Positions 60,539 to 64,000 of a stretch of 64,000 nt of DNA are shown piece by piece. Position 1 is the first letter of the stretch; every line of letters starts with the position of its first letter. The translations under genes were made by a program, and so were the position numbers. The stretch is from Natrinema ejinorense. GTDB lineage: Archaea > Halobacteriota > Halobacteria > Halobacteriales > Natrialbaceae. Where the stretch lies: positions 62,001-126,000 of the forward strand of contig NZ_NXNI01000001.1 of the NCBI RefSeq assembly GCF_002494345.1. The letters are read 5' to 3'. The notes beneath the pieces are model-generated. The model was not told the origin of the DNA and searched no databases. It worked only from the letters and a program-made list of their open reading frames with translations.

Positions 60539-61066
60539 ATGTCTGACACCGAATTCACGCAGGCCGAACTGTTCGACGTATTTAGCAACGCACGCAGGCG
60601 GCGAACAGTCCAGTATCTGAAACGACAGGGTGGCTCCTGCGATCTCGCGCCGCTCGTCGAACAGGTCGCCGCCTGGGAGAACGAGATCGATCCCGACGAC
60701 GTCACTCGGACACAGCGTCGGCGGGTCTACATCTCGCTGTACCAGACCCACCTGCCGATGCTCGAGGATCACGGGATCGTCGACTGGGATCCGGATGGCC
60801 ACGAAATCGACCTCCTTCCCAGCGAGGATCGCTTCGAACCCTACCTCGATCGCCATCTCGACGAGCAGCGGCGATGGCACCGACTCTACGCCGCGGTGAC
60901 GGCCCTCGGCGTCGTCGCGTTCGGGCTCTCGGTGTTCGCGGTCGGTCCATTGACGGCGGCCATCGTCGTCCTGGGTCTCTGTTCAGTCATCCTCCTGCTG
61001 TCGATCGCACAGTACGTCTCCCGCCGGCCAGGGAGTGGCCTCCCGCTTGGCCGTCCGAGTCGATAG
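60539..61066 (+). CDS. DUF7344-type winged-helix / membrane protein
   Basis: A 175-residue paralogue of the protein at 30797. Residues about 8-100 carry the winged-helix domain (ELFDVFSNARRRRTVQYLKRQGG...WENEIDPDDVTRTQRRRVYISLYQTHLPMLEDHGIVDWD), and residues about 112-160 two membrane helices. The shared core RRRVYISLYQTHLP marks common ancestry. It sits at the right end of the glycan island, facing away from the Wbp-like operon. A regulatory role is inferred. Confidence 0.88.
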   Translation: MSDTEFTQAELFDVFSNARRRRTVQYLKRQGGSCDLAPLVEQVAAWENEIDPDDVTRTQRRRVYISLYQTHLPMLEDHGIVDWDPDGHEIDLLPSEDRFEPYLDRHLDEQRRWHRLYAAVTALGVVAFGLSVFAVGPLTAAIVVLGLCSVILLLSIAQYVSRRPGSGLPLGRPSR

Positions 61067-61123
61067 CTCGTCGGGTCCCGTTCTGCTCCGCGCCCGGTTC
61101 AGCCGGGGAGTCGTCCTCGAGAA

Positions 61124-62113
61124 TTACGGTTCCGTCACCGTTATCCAGAAGTGGGTCTCTTCAGTCGCGCTCTCCGTCGTCGGCGTCGCCGGCGGGTCGT
61201 CCTCGTAGAGCAACACGCTGATTCGCACCGTTTCACCCGGCTCCGCCGTCGGCGTTATCGATCGCTCCCCGCTCCCCGTCGCCCCGTCGGAGACGCTCGC
61301 CTCGATCCGTCGCAACTCCGTTCGATCGACGACGCTGCCGTTCTCGAGGACCTGTTCCTGGACCACTACCGTGTACTCCTGGTCGGTCCCCTCGTTGTTT
61401 TCGATCGCGATCGTCAGCGGGATCGATTCCTCCGGTTCGACCTCGCTCGGAAGCGCGCCGGTGACGAGTTCCCCGTCCTCGTCTTCGCTGTAGAGCGCGA
61501 GTTCGGTGAACCCGCCTCCCGACGCGGGCACCAGAAACGCCACGAGGAGCGTACTGACGGCCGCCGCGATCGCCAGGCCGAGCAGGAGCGACGATACCGT
61601 GGCGATCGCGTTTCGGTCCCCGCTGATCGACTTGAGGTTCGCGATCGGTGCGACGGTAAATCGCTCACCGTCGGGCGTCCGGAGCCGTCGGACGACGCCG
61701 AGCTGTGCAACGACGACCGTGAGGAGGCCGAGCGTCGTCGTGATGGTTGTTGCAGTCAGCGCTTGCCCCGCCAGCGGCAAGGCCAAGACGATGAGCGGAA
61801 GAGTCGCGACGGACAGCACGAACGCCAGCCCCAGCCGCTCGATGACATCGATACCGCGGGGACGTCGTTCCGCGGTCGTCGCTGCCGCCTCACCTGCGTC
61901 TCGCTCCGTCGCCGGGAACAGCACCGAGACGAGCGCATAGCCCGGAAAAAACAGGGCCAGCGGGACCGTCACGAACAGGCGCAGGAGGCTCCCACTCGGG
62001 AACGAGGTCGCGATCAGGGTGGCGAGCGCCGTGCTGATCGAGACGGTCGCGAGATCGAACGGGTATCGGCGAACGAACCCGAATCGCGTCCAGCGACTCG
62101 TTCCATGGCTCAT
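61124..62113 (-). CDS. DUF1616-family membrane protein
   Basis: A 329-residue protein. Five hydrophobic segments (about residues 25-45, 48-66, 94-112, 118-138 and 168-192) precede a soluble domain of about 125 residues with a beta-rich pattern (SIPLTIAIENNEGTDQEYTVVVQEQVLENGS). This is the DUF1616 family, common in archaeal glycan loci. The role is unknown. A promoter element lies 91 bp upstream (62204-62213). Confidence 0.82.
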   Translation of the reverse strand: MSHGTSRWTRFGFVRRYPFDLATVSISTALATLIATSFPSGSLLRLFVTVPLALFFPGYALVSVLFPATERDAGEAAATTAERRPRGIDVIERLGLAFVLSVATLPLIVLALPLAGQALTATTITTTLGLLTVVVAQLGVVRRLRTPDGERFTVAPIANLKSISGDRNAIATVSSLLLGLAIAAAVSTLLVAFLVPASGGGFTELALYSEDEDGELVTGALPSEVEPEESIPLTIAIENNEGTDQEYTVVVQEQVLENGSVVDRTELRRIEASVSDGATGSGERSITPTAEPGETVRISVLLYEDDPPATPTTESATEETHFWITVTEP

Positions 62114-62203
62114 CGACGAGACACCGGCGTTCGCTGTTGGGCGTTCGGTCTCCGTACGGACGATACGAGTACCATTCTCGTTTGATCGGTTCCCTCCTCC
62201 GTG

Positions 62204-62213
62204 CTTTGTTATG
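62204..62213 (-). promoter_or_regulatory. Island promoter element CATAACAAAG
   Basis: Minus-strand copy identical to the deacetylase copy at 47763. It lies 91 bp before the DUF1616 gene start at 62113, so the leader would be about 60 nt. Confidence 0.5.
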
Positions 62214-62407
62214 CCCGTGTTACCGTCACGAACCGAGCGTTCTCTCGGCTCACACCGGGACAGCGCGGATGCTATCGGACCGAGGGCTCTCCGTTACACG
62301 CCGATCGACCGACCGTCATCTACTCGAGGACGTACCACGCTCCGTGGACGCGGTCGGCCGCTGCCAACCGACCGGCTCGGCGATGTCATCTCTGGGCGCT
62401 CGAACGT

Positions 62408-62683
62408 CTAGAAGTCGACGTACTGGGACTCCCACTCTCGGCGTTCTTCGATCCGCTCGCGACCGGCATCGGTGATCGCGTAGTAGTTCGTTCGCCTGTC
62501 GAGTTGCCCCTTTTCGACCAGCTCCTTGTTGACGAGCGTATCCAGGTTCGGATACAACCGCCCGTGATTGATCTCCGAACTGTAGTACTTCTCGACTTCG
62601 TCTTTGACGGTCTGTCCCGACGGTCGGTCTGCACCCGTGATCACGTACAACAGATCACGCTGGAAGCCGGTCAGATCGTGCAT
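62408..62683 (-). CDS. Small PadR-family transcriptional regulator
   Basis: A 91-residue minimal PadR protein: DLTGFQRDLLYVITGADRPSGQTVKDEVEKYYSSEINHGRLYPNLDTLVNKELVEKGQLDRRTNYYAITDAGRERI. It is a winged helix without an effector domain. The promoter element (62718-62727) is 35 bp before the ATG. Targets unknown; the island promoter makes co-regulation with glycan genes possible. Confidence 0.9.
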   Translation of the reverse strand: MHDLTGFQRDLLYVITGADRPSGQTVKDEVEKYYSSEINHGRLYPNLDTLVNKELVEKGQLDRRTNYYAITDAGRERIEERREWESQYVDF

Positions 62684-62717
62684 TGTTCAATCACACGGAC
62701 CGTTCTACTGAGTAGAT

Positions 62718-62727
62718 GTTTGTTATC
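62718..62727 (-). promoter_or_regulatory. Island promoter element GATAACAAAC
   Basis: Minus-strand copy with one mismatch at the last base, 35 bp before the PadR gene start. Confidence 0.5.
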
Positions 62728-62915
62728 CGTCTCATACAGGACCGATCCGCTCGGTTTAGATCGTCTTACTCGCGCGAAATAGATCGTTCTCCTGAAAGTC
62801 ACGCGGTTTCGGGACGGTGTCGTCGACTCCGTCACGCCAGCTTACACCCGGTCGAGACCGGGTCGGGTTCCGTCTCGATCGGCTGAGTAACTGGATTTCG
62901 GTCCGTTCGAAGGGA

Positions 62916-63248
62916 TCACTCTTCGGTATCCGAAACCACGACGTCGATCCCGTCCGCATCGATCCGAACGCGGAGAATATCGACGGTCGCTTCGTAGGCA
63001 GTCGTATGCGAACCGTCGTCGTCGAACCGCACACATTCCGCGATGAGATCGCTCTCGAGAAGGTTATTGATTCGTCGATAGACGGTCGCCGACGAGCTAT
63101 CCGTTCGCTCGGTCAGTTCCTTTGCCGTCTTCGGGCCCTCGCTCGTTGCGACGAGGATCGTCCGCGCGCAGTCGTCCCCGAGGACGTCGAGCTGGGCTGC
63201 TGGATTGGTAGTCGATTCCGATCGTGTGTTACTCGCTTGTGTTGACAT
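62916..63248 (-). CDS. Winged-helix (ArsR-like) transcriptional regulator
   Basis: A 110-residue protein. Residues about 22-75 are a winged helix (LDVLGDDCARTILVATSEGPKTAKELTERTDSSSATVYRRINNLLESDLI), followed by a short beta-hairpin and acidic tail. The ATG at 63248 is preferred to an upstream one (63278) because the N-terminus MSTQASNTRSEST is typical. The type is common near glycan and stress genes in haloarchaea. Target not visible. Confidence 0.85.
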   Translation of the reverse strand: MSTQASNTRSESTTNPAAQLDVLGDDCARTILVATSEGPKTAKELTERTDSSSATVYRRINNLLESDLIAECVRFDDDGSHTTAYEATVDILRVRIDADGIDVVVSDTEE

Positions 63249-63746
63249 AGTTATTCGGCTCGAGTGGATGGGCTCCATTCGCTCTCCATGAGAGGGGACG
63301 ATTCGAGCGGGTCAGCAGGTTGGCCACCACCATCGTGGTTTCCACCAGTACGTTCCGGCACGAAAATCGGTAAGCGATAGTGGTATTTTATAACGATGTA
63401 CCTTATCTGCGGCCGGTAGATCGTTCCGAGACGTAAGATCGTATTTCGAACCGGAAACTACGTATTTCGGCCGGTGGACGGTCCGATCAAGTCGCTGTTT
63501 GCGCTGGGAATACGATCCAAGACGACTGAACTCGGGTTGAGTCCAGCCGACAATTCGATTTTCACTTCTGCGGTTCTACCCACTCTGAGGCCCGTTAGCG
63601 GCTGGAAAGGGGTTGTTTCCAGGTTCCCAGACCCTCCCCCCTAGTGAACGGTCGACATCCTTTATTCACGTTTGCTCCCCTCGATACGATGATGCTCGGA
63701 CGGGTATCGCGCCGAAACCGGGATATCCGACCGAGTACCTAGACCC
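63249..63746. other. 498-bp non-coding region
   Basis: No coding frame. It holds the upstream region of the winged-helix gene, AT-rich stretches near 63380-63420, a perfect 7-bp-stem hairpin CTGGAAA-GGGGTTG-TTTCCAG (63602-63622) and a TATA-like CCTTTATTCAC (about 63658-63668) about 80 bp before the next gene. Confidence 0.45.
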
Positions 63747-63938
63747 ATGAACGCCACACAACACGACTGGAATCCCATGGAATCGTCGACAGCCGGCGCT
63801 CGATGTCGAAACTGCGGGACACACGTAACACAGCAGTTCGCTCGTGTCTTCGGTGATAACGGCGATGTCGTCCACGGCTGTCCCTCCTGTACGACCTATC
63901 GGGAGATGCAATCCGGTGGGCACCTCCCCGGTGACTAA
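63747..63938 (+). CDS. Small zinc-ribbon protein (DUF7563-like)
   Basis: A 63-residue protein with two C-x2-C knuckles (CRNCGTHV and CPSCTTY) that form a zinc ribbon: ARCRNCGTHVTQQFARVF...GCPSCTTYREM. It resembles a common haloarchaeal small zinc-ribbon family (DUF7563). The ATG at 63747 has a TATA about 80 bp upstream, giving a leader of about 50 nt. Function unknown; it may bind nucleic acid or a transcription factor. Confidence 0.82.
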   Translation: MNATQHDWNPMESSTAGARCRNCGTHVTQQFARVFGDNGDVVHGCPSCTTYREMQSGGHLPGD

Positions 63939-64000
63939 CTCCCGCCGTCGCACGGTTCGTTTTCCGGTATCCGGCTTGGATCACACGAATACTGACGGCT

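Noticed and set aside
1-64000. tRNA, rRNA or CRISPR arrays
   Set aside because: I looked for T-loop sequences with cloverleaf pairing and for regularly spaced repeats and found none; a covariance-model search was not possible.

Overview
The window is chromosomal DNA from a haloarchaeon (class Halobacteria), probably of the Natrialbales type. The class call rests on high GC, very acidic proteins, TATA boxes about 25-35 bp before many start codons (leaderless transcripts), a transcription factor B gene, ribosomal protein S19e next to a PDCD5-family protein, class I lysyl-tRNA synthetase, an archaeal UMP kinase and a PitA-type haem protein. The order or genus is a guess. I see no rRNA, tRNA, CRISPR array or intact insertion sequence.

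Region 1 (1-31 kb) is mostly housekeeping. In order it holds an ABC exporter (permease cut by the window edge), a dihydroorotase-family amidohydrolase, a beta-lactamase-fold hydrolase, MoeA with a C-terminal binding-protein-like domain, a BtuF-like protein overlapping a JAMM protease, a sulfatase, a DoxX protein, HisRS, the rps19e/PDCD5/PP-loop operon, ThiL, a site-2 protease, MoaE with an N-terminal extension, a CapA-like protein, the pyrH-lysS pair, a second site-2 protease, a PadR regulator, PitA, a dicarboxylate symporter and a TFB. Many of these genes are monocistronic with canonical TATA boxes.

Region 2 (about 30.8-61.1 kb) is a surface-glycan island bracketed by two paralogous DUF7344-type winged-helix/membrane proteins (30797-31393 and 60539-61066). 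It contains three glycosyltransferases (31754, 52017, 54701), an oligosaccharide flippase, a methyltransferase-like/kinase fusion, two Tat-exported beta-helix proteins, a large multi-pass membrane protein, a PP-loop protein with a cysteine cluster, a PAS histidine kinase, an alkaline-phosphatase-fold enzyme, a polysaccharide deacetylase, an oxidoreductase/DUF362/epimerase operon, a DUF354 protein, and a five-gene operon (60071 down to 54701). That operon encodes an acetyltransferase, a DegT aminotransferase, a Gfo/Idh oxidoreductase, a nucleotide-sugar dehydrogenase and a GT2. The first four match the WbpD/E/B/A set for a UDP-2,3-diacetamido-uronic acid. No oligosaccharyltransferase or polymerase is visible, so whether the product is an N-glycan or an exopolysaccharide is open.

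The main new observation is a repeated promoter element, ATAACAAAG with slight variants, found ten times between 33.1 and 62.7 kb on both strands and not seen in exact form elsewhere. In the best cases it lies 26-35 bp before a start codon. A second shared element (TTAGAAATA..GTCT) lies at the same distance before both beta-helix genes. Several convergent gene junctions carry long perfect hairpins.

Region 3 (61.1-64 kb) has a DUF1616 membrane protein, a small PadR regulator, a winged-helix regulator and a small zinc-ribbon protein.
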